Assembly (NCBI GenBank): GCA_012520915.1
Contig: JAAYNJ010000030.1
Coordinates: 1-64,000, forward strand
Reading direction: 5' to 3'
DNA: 64,000 nucleotides
Origin: Oscillospiraceae bacterium
GTDB lineage: Bacteria; Bacillota; Clostridia; Oscillospirales; Ruminococcaceae
Numbering within the stretch: the first letter of the stretch is position 1; the number at the start of each line of letters is the position of its first letter. A program made the position numbers and the translations under genes. This document shows, piece after piece, positions 52,962 through 61,308 of this stretch. Below the pieces are notes generated by a model. That model did no database searches. It worked only from the letters and a program-made list of their open reading frames with translations, and was not told the DNA's origin.

Positions 52962-52978
52962 TGTTAAGTTACTTAACA
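52962..52978. promoter_or_regulatory. 17-base palindrome, possible operator
   Basis: TGTTAAGTTACTTAACA is perfectly symmetric apart from its centre. Its left half is a further TTAACA exactly 44 bases (four turns) from the nearest PhoP-like repeat, so it may extend the PhoP array or bind another dimer. Confidence 0.5.
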
Positions 52979-53458
52979 TTTCCGAACACACTGAAAAGAA
53001 ATTTATCTCAGAAAGAATTATAATCAACGATGATATGACCGATTAGGAGAGTGCGAAAGACCAATTTTGTAAAAAGATGGGTTAAGTAAGGTAAAATAAT
53101 TTCATGACAAAAATAGTAAAGGAGTTATAGAGTTTTAAAATATTAATAAAATCTAAAAATACTGAGTGATATATTTGCAAACAATGCGGGAGTTAAGAAA
53201 ATATCTGTTTTGAAGAAGCAATTTAAATAGCTTAAAATACGCGTTACAAATTTGTTAAATGCATCGGATATTATGGGAATCCGAAAAAGAGTTAAATAAT
53301 GCGATCGGATTGCGTGGTCCAGGTGTGATTTCTTTAAAACTCCGTAAAGACCTATTCTTCCAATTATTTTTAACTATCGGATAACGTATTGTTAACATTT
53401 AGGTAATAAACTTTTGATTAGGAGTTATAAAATTATTCGTTTCAAACATGTAATAATG
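52979..53458. other. AT-rich intergenic region
   Basis: Nearly 500 bases between divergent pstS and the ABC exporter genes. No open frame with a ribosome site and no clear RNA structure. It may hold distal regulatory sites for either side. Confidence 0.35.
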
Positions 53459-53488
53459 TTGGAATATTTATCAGTCAATAGCTATAAT
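53459..53488 (+). promoter_or_regulatory. Probable promoter of the NatAB-like operon
   Basis: TTGGAA (53459-53464), an 18-base spacer and TATAAT (53483-53488) lie 33 bases before the ATG. Confidence 0.6.
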
Positions 53489-53521
53489 ATATTATTGAAT
53501 AACTTAACTATGAGGTAATAT

Positions 53522-54430
53522 ATGTATTTGGAAATATGCGGGATTGGAAAATCATTCGGAGATAAAGAAGTATTAAAAAATATTTCATTTAAAATCCGTT
53601 CAGGCAGGGCAATGGGATTTCTTGGAAGAAACGGGTCCGGCAAAACGACTACATTGAGATGTATAATGAATATTTTTAAACCCAAATATGGAGAAATCCT
53701 GCTTGACGGCTCGGCTTTTAATCCTAAGAAGAACAGAGTCGGATACCTTCCCGAAGAAAGGGGACTGTACTACAAAGAAAAGATTTTGGATCAGCTGATT
53801 TATTTCGGACAACTCAGAGGCTACTCGAGAAATGAGAGCAGAGATTCATCAAAGTTTTGGATAGAAAGATTCGGCTTGGGTGAATATTCGGATAAGAAGT
53901 TGGAAACGCTGTCTAAAGGAAATCAACAAAAAGTACAGATTGCTCAGGCGTTTATAAATGATCCGGACATAATTATACTTGACGAGCCGTTTAGCGGGCT
54001 TGATCCGGTAAATGCAGAAGTATTTAAAGATGTTATAAAAGAATCTGTAAAAGAAGGAAAACTTGTTCTTTTTTCATCACATCAAATGGGCTATGTAGAG
54101 GAATTTTGCGACGATATAACACTGATTGATGACGGAAGTATAATATTGTCGGATGATCTCATGAAGGTAAAAGAAAACAAAAGTAAAGGGAAATACCGTA
54201 TTGATGCAGATAACATTGATAGGGAAAGATTTAAAAGAATTATTGAGAATAAGTTCCCGGCTTCAATCACAAATGAGGACAAGATTTCACTCATAATTGA
54301 CATGGAAGGAAAAAGCTCAAATGAGCTGTTATCTACGTTAATAGACGAGAAGATTAGTATAAAGGTGTTTTCAACATATATGCCGAGTTTAAATGATATT
54401 TTTATAGAAGAGGTAGGCGGAAATGCGTAA
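53522..54430 (+). CDS. ABC transporter ATP-binding protein, NatA-like
   Basis: A 302-residue ABC ATPase: Walker A GRNGSGKTTT, signature LSKGNQQKVQIAQAF, Walker B IIILDEPFSGLDP and switch SSHQM. The LSKGNQQK signature and the ~80-residue C-terminal extension place it in the NatA/YhaQ group of exporters linked to sodium or drug efflux and stress. GAGG is six bases before the ATG, and it overlaps the permease gene by eight bases. Confidence 0.92.
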   Translation: MYLEICGIGKSFGDKEVLKNISFKIRSGRAMGFLGRNGSGKTTTLRCIMNIFKPKYGEILLDGSAFNPKKNRVGYLPEERGLYYKEKILDQLIYFGQLRGYSRNESRDSSKFWIERFGLGEYSDKKLETLSKGNQQKVQIAQAFINDPDIIILDEPFSGLDPVNAEVFKDVIKESVKEGKLVLFSSHQMGYVEEFCDDITLIDDGSIILSDDLMKVKENKSKGKYRIDADNIDRERFKRIIENKFPASITNEDKISLIIDMEGKSSNELLSTLIDEKISIKVFSTYMPSLNDIFIEEVGGNA

Positions 54431-55661
54431 CGCTAAAATTGTTTTCGGATTTGAACTGAGAAGCATACTGAATAAAAAGTCTTTTACAATCGTTACCGTA
54501 GTAATTTCGGTAATAATAATTGTCGCAACTTTTATACCTAAACTGTCTTCACTTTTTTCAAACGATTCTAAAACCCAATATGCGGGAACAGCGGAAGAGT
54601 TGGAAAAAAGCGAGTTTGAAAACACGGGGTATCTTATTGAGTCGGGTGATTATTCCGACTTCAGGTTAATAGATAATTTTACTCAGGAGTTTTATGACTA
54701 TGCCGAGCTGGAAAAAGAAATATTAAACGGAAAATTGAACTTTGGTGTGGTATTTAAAGGTATAAATAGTTTCGAAGTTATTTCAAACGGTATTGATATG
54801 TCAAAGGTATCGGCGTTTATTGAGTCGGAATTATTGGATTATAACCGAACCGGTTTTTTTAAAAAACACGACATCAATATGGAACTTAAAGACGAGGTCT
54901 ATGGTATAGAAATTAATTCAACACAAACGGATTTAAAAAGAAACTCTTCCGGCAACTTTATTTTTGCAATTCTATACGCTGCACTGATGTATACATTGAT
55001 AATTCTTTACGGATCGACTGTTTCGTCTTCCGTAGCAAGAGAAAAAGACAATAGAACGATGGAAATATTAATTGCAAATACAAGTTCGGATTCACTTATT
55101 ATCGGAAAAACTCTTGCTGCAGGTCTGGCGGGGATTATACAGACAGTAATATTTATTCTGTCATTTGTTATCGGTCTGATTATTAACTACACAGAACTAA
55201 GTGAAAAATTAGGAACATTGTCTTTGGACATAGGGACAGCATCAATCGCGGTAACCGCATTTTATGCGGTATCGGGTTATTTATTATACCTGTTTATTTT
55301 TGCAGCTCTTGGCGCGCTCGTATCTAAAATAGAAGATGTTAACTATGCAATTACGCCTGCAATGATTTTTATTATCCTCTCATATTCTATGGCGCAAATC
55401 GGATTATTCTCACCGGAAAATGTAATATTCAAGATAAGCTCTTATTTTCCGTTTACCTCCATGCTCACAATGCCTGTCAGATATCTGATGGTAAAGGTAG
55501 GAGTTTTGGAATTGATGTTCAGTGCGGTTATTATGGTGTTGAGCATCGTATTTGTGTCATTTTTAGCTATTAAAATTTATAGATTGGGGAGCCTGAACTA
55601 TGGAAATAGAATGAAGTTTTTTGAGGCAATAAGAATGGTGAAAAAGGGTGAAGTCGACTGA
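54423..55661 (+). CDS. ABC-2 type permease, NatB-like
   Basis: A 412-residue membrane protein with one N-terminal transmembrane segment, a ~130-residue extracytoplasmic domain and five or six C-terminal segments, the NatB layout. VAREKDNRTMEILIANTSSDSLIIGKTLAAGLAGIIQT is the characteristic coupling region (quoted in part: EKDNRTMEIL). Together with the ATPase it forms an exporter; the substrate is unknown, with sodium or small toxic compounds the usual guess. Confidence 0.9.
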   Translation: MRNAKIVFGFELRSILNKKSFTIVTVVISVIIIVATFIPKLSSLFSNDSKTQYAGTAEELEKSEFENTGYLIESGDYSDFRLIDNFTQEFYDYAELEKEILNGKLNFGVVFKGINSFEVISNGIDMSKVSAFIESELLDYNRTGFFKKHDINMELKDEVYGIEINSTQTDLKRNSSGNFIFAILYAALMYTLIILYGSTVSSSVAREKDNRTMEILIANTSSDSLIIGKTLAAGLAGIIQTVIFILSFVIGLIINYTELSEKLGTLSLDIGTASIAVTAFYAVSGYLLYLFIFAALGALVSKIEDVNYAITPAMIFIILSYSMAQIGLFSPENVIFKISSYFPFTSMLTMPVRYLMVKVGVLELMFSAVIMVLSIVFVSFLAIKIYRLGSLNYGNRMKFFEAIRMVKKGEVD

Positions 55662-55732
55662 TTTAGCTTTAAGGTGGATAAATGCTATACTTTACAGGAT
55701 AAAGAATAAAGCAAAATTAAGGGTATAGTATT

Positions 55733-56476
55733 GTGAATATTGTTGCTGAATTTGTAAAAATGCTTGATAAATCTGAATATACGGTATTCTTTGGAGGAGC
55801 AGGAGTCTCAACCGAGAGCGGATTGCCCGATTTCAGAAGTCAAAGCGGTATATATAAAAACGTATTAAATGCTGAAATGCTGTTGACTCCGCAATATCTG
55901 ACCCGAAAACCGGAGGAATTCTATAAATTTTACAGAGAGTATTTCATGGTAAAGGGTATTAGACCGAACAATTGCCATATTGCTCTTTCCGAATTGGAAA
56001 AAAGAAGTACTATAAAAGCCGTAATAACTCAGAATGTAGATGGGCTTCATCAATCTGCCGGATCAAAAAATGTAATAGAGCTTCACGGAACGGGAAACAG
56101 CTTTTACTGTATAAACTGTGGAAAAAAGTACTCTTTTGAAGCTGTGGATGAAATGGATTTAGTTCCGAAATGCAGCTGCGGAGGAATGATAAGACCCGAT
56201 GTCGTACTATTTACTGAAGGACTCGATAGTATAGCCATAGATAAGGCGGCAAGTGAAATAGCAAAATCAGATTTGCTGGTAGTAGGGGGAACATCTTTGA
56301 CTGTTTATCCCGCTGCCGGATTTATTGATTGCAGGAATGAGAGCAGCAAACTTGTGGTTATAAACAAAAGTGAAACTCCCAGCGACTATATGGCGGATTT
56401 ATTGATTAGAGAACCGATTGCACAGTTTTTTAGCGAAGTTTTGGACTACATCGAAAACAAAGATAATTCAGAATGA
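55733..56476 (+). CDS. cobB: NAD-dependent protein deacylase (sirtuin)
   Basis: A 247-residue Sir2-family enzyme removing acyl groups from lysines using NAD. Visible are GAGVSTESGLPDFRS, TQNVDGLHQSAG, the catalytic His in ELHG, four zinc cysteines (CINCG and CSCGG), and RPDVVLFTE. The usual TxxxxR/Y residues of desuccinylases are not checked with confidence, so deacetylase activity is the default. The GTG start has only a weak upstream site. It is followed by a terminator that overlaps its stop. Confidence 0.94.
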   Translation: MNIVAEFVKMLDKSEYTVFFGGAGVSTESGLPDFRSQSGIYKNVLNAEMLLTPQYLTRKPEEFYKFYREYFMVKGIRPNNCHIALSELEKRSTIKAVITQNVDGLHQSAGSKNVIELHGTGNSFYCINCGKKYSFEAVDEMDLVPKCSCGGMIRPDVVLFTEGLDSIAIDKAASEIAKSDLLVVGGTSLTVYPAAGFIDCRNESSKLVVINKSETPSDYMADLLIREPIAQFFSEVLDYIENKDNSE

Positions 56477-56496
56477 TAAAAATCATTCTGAATTAT
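56463..56496 (+). terminator. Terminator overlapping the sirtuin stop codon
   Basis: A perfect 15-bp stem with an AAAA loop (56463-56477 with 56482-56496) contains the TGA stop. The following TCTGTTTG is a weak T tract, so function as a terminator is likely but not certain. Confidence 0.7.
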
Positions 56497-56501
56497 TCTG
56501 T

Positions 56502-56530
56502 TTGACATTAATTATCTACAGTGATAAAAT
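56502..56530 (+). promoter_or_regulatory. Promoter of tRNA-Leu(GAG)
   Basis: TTGACA (56502-56507), 17 bases and TAAAAT (56525-56530) lie 14 bases before the tRNA. Confidence 0.85.
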
Positions 56531-56544
56531 TAATTTCTGGTGTT

Positions 56545-56629
56545 GCGAGTGTGCTGGAACTGGCAGACAGGCACGTTTGAGGGGCGTGTGTCTTATGGCG
56601 TACGAGTTCAAGTCTCGTCACTCGCACCA
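56545..56629 (+). tRNA. tRNA-Leu (anticodon GAG), likely prophage attachment site
   Basis: The acceptor GCGAGTG/CACTCGC with encoded CCA, a long variable arm, and the anticodon arm CACGT-TTGAGGG-GCGTG give anticodon GAG. Prophage genes begin 160 bases downstream, and tRNA 3' ends are common integration sites. Confidence 0.96.
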
Positions 56630-56644
56630 AACTATAAATAGCGG

Positions 56645-56688
56645 AAAACCCCACGGAAGCCGTATATAACGGGCGTCGTGGGGTTTTT
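56645..56688. terminator. Bidirectional terminator after tRNA-Leu(GAG)
   Basis: AAAACCCCACG (56645-56655) pairs with CGTGGGGTTTT (56677-56687). A and T flanks on both sides allow it to stop the tRNA transcript and the incoming prophage late transcript. Confidence 0.82.
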
Positions 56689-56694
56689 GCTATA

Positions 56695-56724
56695 AGTGAA
56701 AAACAGTGAAAAATAGTGAAAAAC
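56695..56724. repeat. Three tandem 10-bp repeats near the prophage end
   Basis: AGTGAAAAAC, AGTGAAAAAT and AGTGAAAAAC follow each other exactly, one per helical turn. Their position beside the presumed attachment site suits arm-type integrase sites, but this is inference. Confidence 0.75.
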
Positions 56725-56791
56725 ATTACATTTTGTAACGGGATTTCAACGGGTGACCGTGTGAATCAACGGGGATTTTACGGTGAATAAC

Positions 56792-57610
56792 CTATGAATA
56801 TTTATTTACAATGTCGAATACAAGTTTAAAGTCTTTTTTCATCTCATTAATTGTTTGATTTGCCTTCTCAAGTTCTGTAGGATGCACTATCTCCGGCAGC
56901 TCCGCTTTGTAGAAATCAACTCCATTGACCTGAGCGCACCACACGTTATCCGCTATGCGATACCATAAATAACCATTGCTTTGTTCGTGTGTCATATCGC
57001 GCTGCTCATAAACGTTATATATTCCTCTTTGGAGCATTCCAATTTTGTTATCTCCTAAATATGGATTACTCCGAATATTCAGATTATCAATATTAACTTT
57101 TATCTGGTCTCTCATTCTGTCTGCTGCTTCGGGTTTTATAGTCACTTCTTCACCTCGTTTGATTCTTTCCGGAATTAATGTTTTATCACTGATATATTGA
57201 TTAGGCATAGCCCTTAAATATGGGATAGGGTCAACTTTGTTTCCGTTCTTCCGTATCTCAAAATGTAAGTGTACTGCACAACGAATGCACCAACCACTAT
57301 TTCCCATTTGGCCAAGCTTCTGTCCTTCAACAACTCTCTGTCCTCGCTTGACGGCAACACTACCTCTCTTTAAGTGAGCGTACATAGCGGTAATACCGTT
57401 TCCGTGGTCAATATACACATAGTTTCCGTATGACTTATAATCTGGCCAAGTACAGTTATAACCTTCGGTTGTTGCAACAACAACACCACCGGCTATTGCG
57501 ATAATGTCATGATACGGGCCGCCATGACTACTATTCCAACCTAAATCTGCGCCAAGGTGTCCCGGTTTAAATATTTGTGTAATAGTGATGTAGTTATTCG
57601 GATATCTCAT
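56792..57610 (-). CDS. Phage endolysin, M23 peptidase with C-terminal SH3-like domain
   Basis: A 272-residue lysis enzyme. The LytM/M23 domain (~1-135) has HLGADLG (zinc His and Asp), HGNGITAMYAHL and HLHFEIRKNG (HxH). The region ~165-235 (VNIDNLNIRSNP, WYRIADNVWCAQ) is an SH3b-type wall-binding domain, followed by a helical tail. It would cut peptidoglycan cross-links at lysis. No signal peptide, so release depends on the holin. GAGGTGG precedes the ATG, which overlaps the holin gene by 17 bases. Confidence 0.92.
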   Translation of the reverse strand: MRYPNNYITITQIFKPGHLGADLGWNSSHGGPYHDIIAIAGGVVVATTEGYNCTWPDYKSYGNYVYIDHGNGITAMYAHLKRGSVAVKRGQRVVEGQKLGQMGNSGWCIRCAVHLHFEIRKNGNKVDPIPYLRAMPNQYISDKTLIPERIKRGEEVTIKPEAADRMRDQIKVNIDNLNIRSNPYLGDNKIGMLQRGIYNVYEQRDMTHEQSNGYLWYRIADNVWCAQVNGVDFYKAELPEIVHPTELEKANQTINEMKKDFKLVFDIVNKYS

Positions 57611-57935
57611 GCTCCACCTCGTCGGTGTTTTCGTGAGTGTATTTTTCCTCTTTCGGCTTATCGGTAAACATAGTCTTTACCATTGCTTCTATCGCCGTTC
57701 TGTCGGCTTTATATCCCTTGCTTTCGAGATATTTAACAGCATAATCGAGTTTCTCTTTGCCGTGTCCTATTCCGTAAATCTGTTCGGCTGCGTTTACCGC
57801 TATTTCGGCATACATCAGCATTTTGTTGTACTTTTCCTCGCCGAGTTTCGTTTTTAGCAGAGGAATGACAAAAGCCGTTATAAGCGTTGCTAAAAGCACG
57901 ATTATTGCATTAATTATCGGTGTTAAATCAATCAT
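57594..57935 (-). CDS. Phage holin, LLH family
   Basis: A 113-residue protein with one N-terminal transmembrane segment (~7-27), then an amphipathic helical region EKYNKMLMYAEIAVNAAEQIYG and a charged C-terminus. This layout matches the LLH holin family. It sits directly before the endolysin and starts at the stop of the preceding gene (TGATG). Confidence 0.85.
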   Translation of the reverse strand: MIDLTPIINAIIVLLATLITAFVIPLLKTKLGEEKYNKMLMYAEIAVNAAEQIYGIGHGKEKLDYAVKYLESKGYKADRTAIEAMVKTMFTDKPKEEKYTHENTDEVEHEISE

Positions 57936-58279
57936 CAGTGACCTATCCTTTCAATCAAATGACCGTCAATCTTTTTAGATGCTTCTTTTAATTCGTCGGC
58001 GCCGTCCCCCGATATAAGGTGGTCCAAAATCGCCTTTTGCGAGATTAAAAACACCTTTATAGTCTCTTCAACCTCTTCCATTCGTTTATCGTTTTTTATT
58101 TTGTAGTCCTCCAAACTTATACCGTTGTTTGTTACTTTATTTTCTACCGCACGGAGCCTTTTAAAGGGTCCGAAGAATAAGTTTTTAATGCCCATCACCG
58201 CTCCCGTTATTATCGATATTCCCCCTGCGATTGCAAGGATTGTCATTAATGTCGTTTCCAACGCTTCGTAGCTTTTCAC
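57935..58279 (-). CDS. Small phage membrane protein with coiled coil
   Basis: A 114-residue protein with one transmembrane segment (~10-32) and a charged helical region (~40-85) likely to form a coiled coil. The position before the holin and the TM-plus-coil design suggest an XhlA-like lysis accessory, although here the membrane segment is N-terminal rather than C-terminal. The GTG start uses GAGGTGG located inside the end of the short upstream gene. Confidence 0.65.
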   Translation of the reverse strand: MKSYEALETTLMTILAIAGGISIITGAVMGIKNLFFGPFKRLRAVENKVTNNGISLEDYKIKNDKRMEEVEETIKVFLISQKAILDHLISGDGADELKEASKKIDGHLIERIGH

Positions 58280-58281
58280 TT

Positions 58282-58359
58282 TTATGCCACCTCTAATCCG
58301 TTTCCTTTAGGTTTAAGGTTTCTTAAAACCGTTCCGTCGGTTAATGTGATTGTGTACAT
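58282..58359 (-). CDS. 25-residue phage peptide (MYTITLTDGT...)
   Basis: A short frame starting MYTITLTDGTVLRNL with AGGGGG five bases before its ATG. The stop lies two bases before the next GTG start, and its last codons carry that gene's ribosome site. Small phage proteins beginning with this kind of motif occur between tail-fibre and holin genes in Bacillota phages, as I recall. Function unknown. Confidence 0.75.
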   Translation of the reverse strand: MYTITLTDGTVLRNLKPKGNGLEVA

Positions 58360-58378
58360 AACTGCCCCCTTTATCGGT

Positions 58379-59863
58379 TTATCCTATCGTCGCCCCAGTC
58401 GATTTAACAATAACAGAGCCCTGACTTGCCCAAGTCGTTTGTGTAAACGAAGTTGAAAGTATCTGGATTATTCCTCCGTTATATGCCCTGAAAGGCTGAG
58501 AAATAGGAGCATTTCCGCTGTCCCCTTGCACCACTACTCGCCCGCCAAAGCTTGCAAAATAAGCGTGTCCAAATCCGGATACTCTATACCCATTCACAAC
58601 GTGCAGCACCGCAAAGTTATCTGCTCCGTATGGGGAAACTTCGTTGACTGGAGAAGTCGACGCCCCGCAATTTACTACCTTTGTAATACCCGAGTTATTA
58701 CTTGCGGTGAAAACTTGCGTGCCGCTTACTGCTGCATAATCTGAATAGCAATAACTTATTTCAACAGGGCAATGATTATTTTCGACAAGCACTCTGCCTG
58801 TCATATGATAAATTTGACTACTCGTTTTCGGAGCTATGTTTAATTTCGCCCCTGTAAATCCGCTGATATTAATCCCGCCTGCCGTGTCGCCGTCAACATA
58901 AATCGTTGCATCATGAGATAGGTGCTTTGGCAGTACGCTAATCGCTTTTTGAATAGTCGCATAGGGATTTTGTTCCGTGCCGTCTCCGGTAGTGTCACTC
59001 CCTGTTGACGATACATATAACGACATAGAGGCCGGGTTTGTTGTTACTTTGATATCATTTAATGTTTTTATCGCTAACGGAGTCGCCGCAACTCCGTCAT
59101 TCTCACCGCTTGTGCCGTCTATTGCGTTTGAAGCCTTTAAATGTCCGTAATTTGTGGCGTCACCAATTCCATAATCGTTAGTGGTACTTGCATGATTTTT
59201 CTGTGCTTTGCCAGCCAACTCAGAAAAAATATCTTTACGCTCATCAGAAGGGTCATAAATAGTCCGGAGCATGAAAGTGGTACCGTCTTGGACATCCTGA
59301 ATTGCCTCTTCCAGGACCGTTTGAATTTGCGCAATGATTGCGGAAGCTTGGGTTTGGAGTTGTGCAGTAGGGATGCCTGTTACTCCATCTCGCATGAGAC
59401 CGCAAAAGCTTTCATTTAATCGCTGGTCGGTAATGTCGGAAGCAAGGATTGACGTTGCGCCGGCTCGAACCATTATTGTCGCTACATAGATTTCATCATA
59501 ATCCAGGTCGCGAACCGGAGCTGCGATAATAGGAGGTTGGGGAGTATAGGATCCTTTTTTAATAACCAATTGCCCCACATTCAGGTTTTTATCAAGCCGG
59601 ACGCAAACAGCATCTATCCTTGCCAATTCTCCGTCTGCAGTGTCAACAGTTAGTACCTGAGCATTTTTTTCAAAAGCACTCACACCCCAAAAATCACCAG
59701 CTTTGAGCCAGGCAAGTCCGGGAGAAACTGTAACTGTCATGTCCCCGTTTGCTGTGACGGAGTAGTGTGTATCTGCAGAAAAAACGCCTCGTGTTCTTGT
59801 TCCACACCAGGCGCCTAATGCTTCTGCTAAATATTGGGTATTGTCTAACGGAAAAAGAATCAT
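58379..59863 (-). CDS. Phage baseplate/tail-fibre-like receptor-binding protein
   Basis: A 494-residue structural protein. The N-terminal ~165 residues resemble phage baseplate upper proteins (GLAWLKAGDFWGVS, RIDAVCVRLDKN, DQRLNESFCG); a helical connector (~165-205) follows, and from ~280 the sequence SLYVSSTGSDTTGDGTEQNPYATIQKAI opens a parallel beta-helix like tail spikes (quoted in part: GTEQNPYATIQ). It probably binds or degrades the host surface polysaccharide. GGAGGTG precedes the ATG. Confidence 0.82.
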   Translation of the reverse strand: MILFPLDNTQYLAEALGAWCGTRTRGVFSADTHYSVTANGDMTVTVSPGLAWLKAGDFWGVSAFEKNAQVLTVDTADGELARIDAVCVRLDKNLNVGQLVIKKGSYTPQPPIIAAPVRDLDYDEIYVATIMVRAGATSILASDITDQRLNESFCGLMRDGVTGIPTAQLQTQASAIIAQIQTVLEEAIQDVQDGTTFMLRTIYDPSDERKDIFSELAGKAQKNHASTTNDYGIGDATNYGHLKASNAIDGTSGENDGVAATPLAIKTLNDIKVTTNPASMSLYVSSTGSDTTGDGTEQNPYATIQKAISVLPKHLSHDATIYVDGDTAGGINISGFTGAKLNIAPKTSSQIYHMTGRVLVENNHCPVEISYCYSDYAAVSGTQVFTASNNSGITKVVNCGASTSPVNEVSPYGADNFAVLHVVNGYRVSGFGHAYFASFGGRVVVQGDSGNAPISQPFRAYNGGIIQILSTSFTQTTWASQGSVIVKSTGATIG

Positions 59864-60207
59864 GCTGCACCTCCGGTAAATTCAGTCCATCCTGTTACTC
59901 CTGGCTCCCAAACATTTGCGTCAATATTACTGATCCAATTTTTACCTTTATGACTTACTTTAGACCCTTTGGAGTAGGCGTCATGTGCTCCAAGAGGCTG
60001 GATCCAGGCCGGCCATTCTTTAGCGTTCTCAGAGTTCCAAATCTCTGCTACTCTATCCTTGGCCGAGTAGTCCAGAGACGAAGGGACTGGTTGTGTTTGG
60101 ATTTTGCAGTTGGTGCATTGTGCAAAAACAGCAGGGACTAATCCCTGCTTGTTTTCTATAAAAACTGTTTCAGATCCGCAATGTGGACAATTATTAAGTT
60201 TTGCCAT
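59860..60207 (-). CDS. Zinc-ribbon (Lar-like) - CBM5/12 chitin-binding-type fusion
   Basis: A 115-residue two-part protein. The first ~62 residues (CPHCGSETVF, CTNCKI, RVAEIWNSE) resemble the four-Cys Lar/restriction-alleviation zinc ribbon. The rest (EWPAWIQPLGAHDAYSKG, WISNIDANVWEPG, W) has the aromatic pattern of carbohydrate-binding module family 5/12. It lies between tail genes, overlapping the fibre gene by four bases, so a particle-bound sugar-binding role is likely; the zinc ribbon is unexplained there. Confidence 0.75.
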   Translation of the reverse strand: MAKLNNCPHCGSETVFIENKQGLVPAVFAQCTNCKIQTQPVPSSLDYSAKDRVAEIWNSENAKEWPAWIQPLGAHDAYSKGSKVSHKGKNWISNIDANVWEPGVTGWTEFTGGAA

Positions 60208-61308
60208 TTATCCTTCCTCCAGTTCGAATTCACTTAATAAAGCTATTGTTTTATTTCCTTCTCTTTCATAAATCATTGTTACCGAAGATATTCTTGCTGT
60301 TGCCAGGATTCCATATTCAGGCAGTTTAACCGGGATGCGATCGCCTAATCCGTAATCAATGCCGTACTTTATATTGCTTTGAAGTATGTCACATGTAATC
60401 GAGAATGTTTTCAGATGTTCAGCGAGTTTTTCCATACCTCTGGCTTCAAGTATTGCGTGGTACTCTTCGTCCGTATACAAATGAGTTTCATATGTATAAA
60501 TAGGGTTCCCATTTTCATCATAGCTACCTGTTGGGGTAGCTACCTGATATTCCTTTTGCAAATCACGAGCATCAACATACAGTTCTTTTCTGTTATCCCC
60601 GGAAACACTCCCTAAGGATATGATTCTTACAGTTCTATTTGCACCCTCTCCGGCGCCGGCAACGACTGCAGCATTTTTATAATCAGTTGAGCCTGTCTCG
60701 ATTGACACGTTTTCAATATTTCCGACATCTGTTCCGAAATATCCGATGTAGTTTTCCGATAGTTCACTGGTACGATTAATGCCTTTATAGACCTTGAGGG
60801 TTTCCGCACCTGTTTCGGGGTCAAAAATGATTTTAAAACCCAGCCCTGATACTTCAGCAATTTTTGTAATTGCGTTTAATACCGTGTCCCATGATATTTC
60901 CATATTTGCCAAATCAGTGTATCCTTCGACACTGCCTATCGATATCGGAAGACTACGCTGATTTTTTGAGTAAATAGAATAAATGGCTGCTTCTGCATTA
61001 GTAATGTTTTCAGTTGCCATAACAACACGATCGTCAAGCATTTCACTGGTCATATTTGCTCGCGCTGTTATTATCGTTTCCGCTTCGGTTTGGGAGATAG
61101 ATATATGGATGATTTTAGCGACAGTGCCGGTATATGCGTTATAAACTCGGTTTCCATCAACTAACATCGCAATGTTTTCAGGGGTTGCCTGGGCGTCAAT
61201 TTTGACTTCGCCAGGTCTTTGATAATCTTCCAGCCACTGCACGCTTTCATCATGCTGGAGAATCCCTATTCTTTCTCTATCTTTGTTGTATATGAAGAAG
61301 TTAGACAC
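60208..61308 (-). CDS. Siphovirus Gp37-like tail protein (tail-associated)
   Basis: A 366-residue protein. The N-terminal YNKDRERIGILQHDESVQW and the central DLANMEISWDTVLNAI with an ILQ/GLGD C-terminal part match the ReqiPepy6 Gp37-like family found after the distal tail protein. It likely forms part of the baseplate hub. A GTG start overlaps the distal tail gene. Confidence 0.82.
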   Translation of the reverse strand: MSNFFIYNKDRERIGILQHDESVQWLEDYQRPGEVKIDAQATPENIAMLVDGNRVYNAYTGTVAKIIHISISQTEAETIITARANMTSEMLDDRVVMATENITNAEAAIYSIYSKNQRSLPISIGSVEGYTDLANMEISWDTVLNAITKIAEVSGLGFKIIFDPETGAETLKVYKGINRTSELSENYIGYFGTDVGNIENVSIETGSTDYKNAAVVAGAGEGANRTVRIISLGSVSGDNRKELYVDARDLQKEYQVATPTGSYDENGNPIYTYETHLYTDEEYHAILEARGMEKLAEHLKTFSITCDILQSNIKYGIDYGLGDRIPVKLPEYGILATARISSVTMIYEREGNKTIALLSEFELEEG

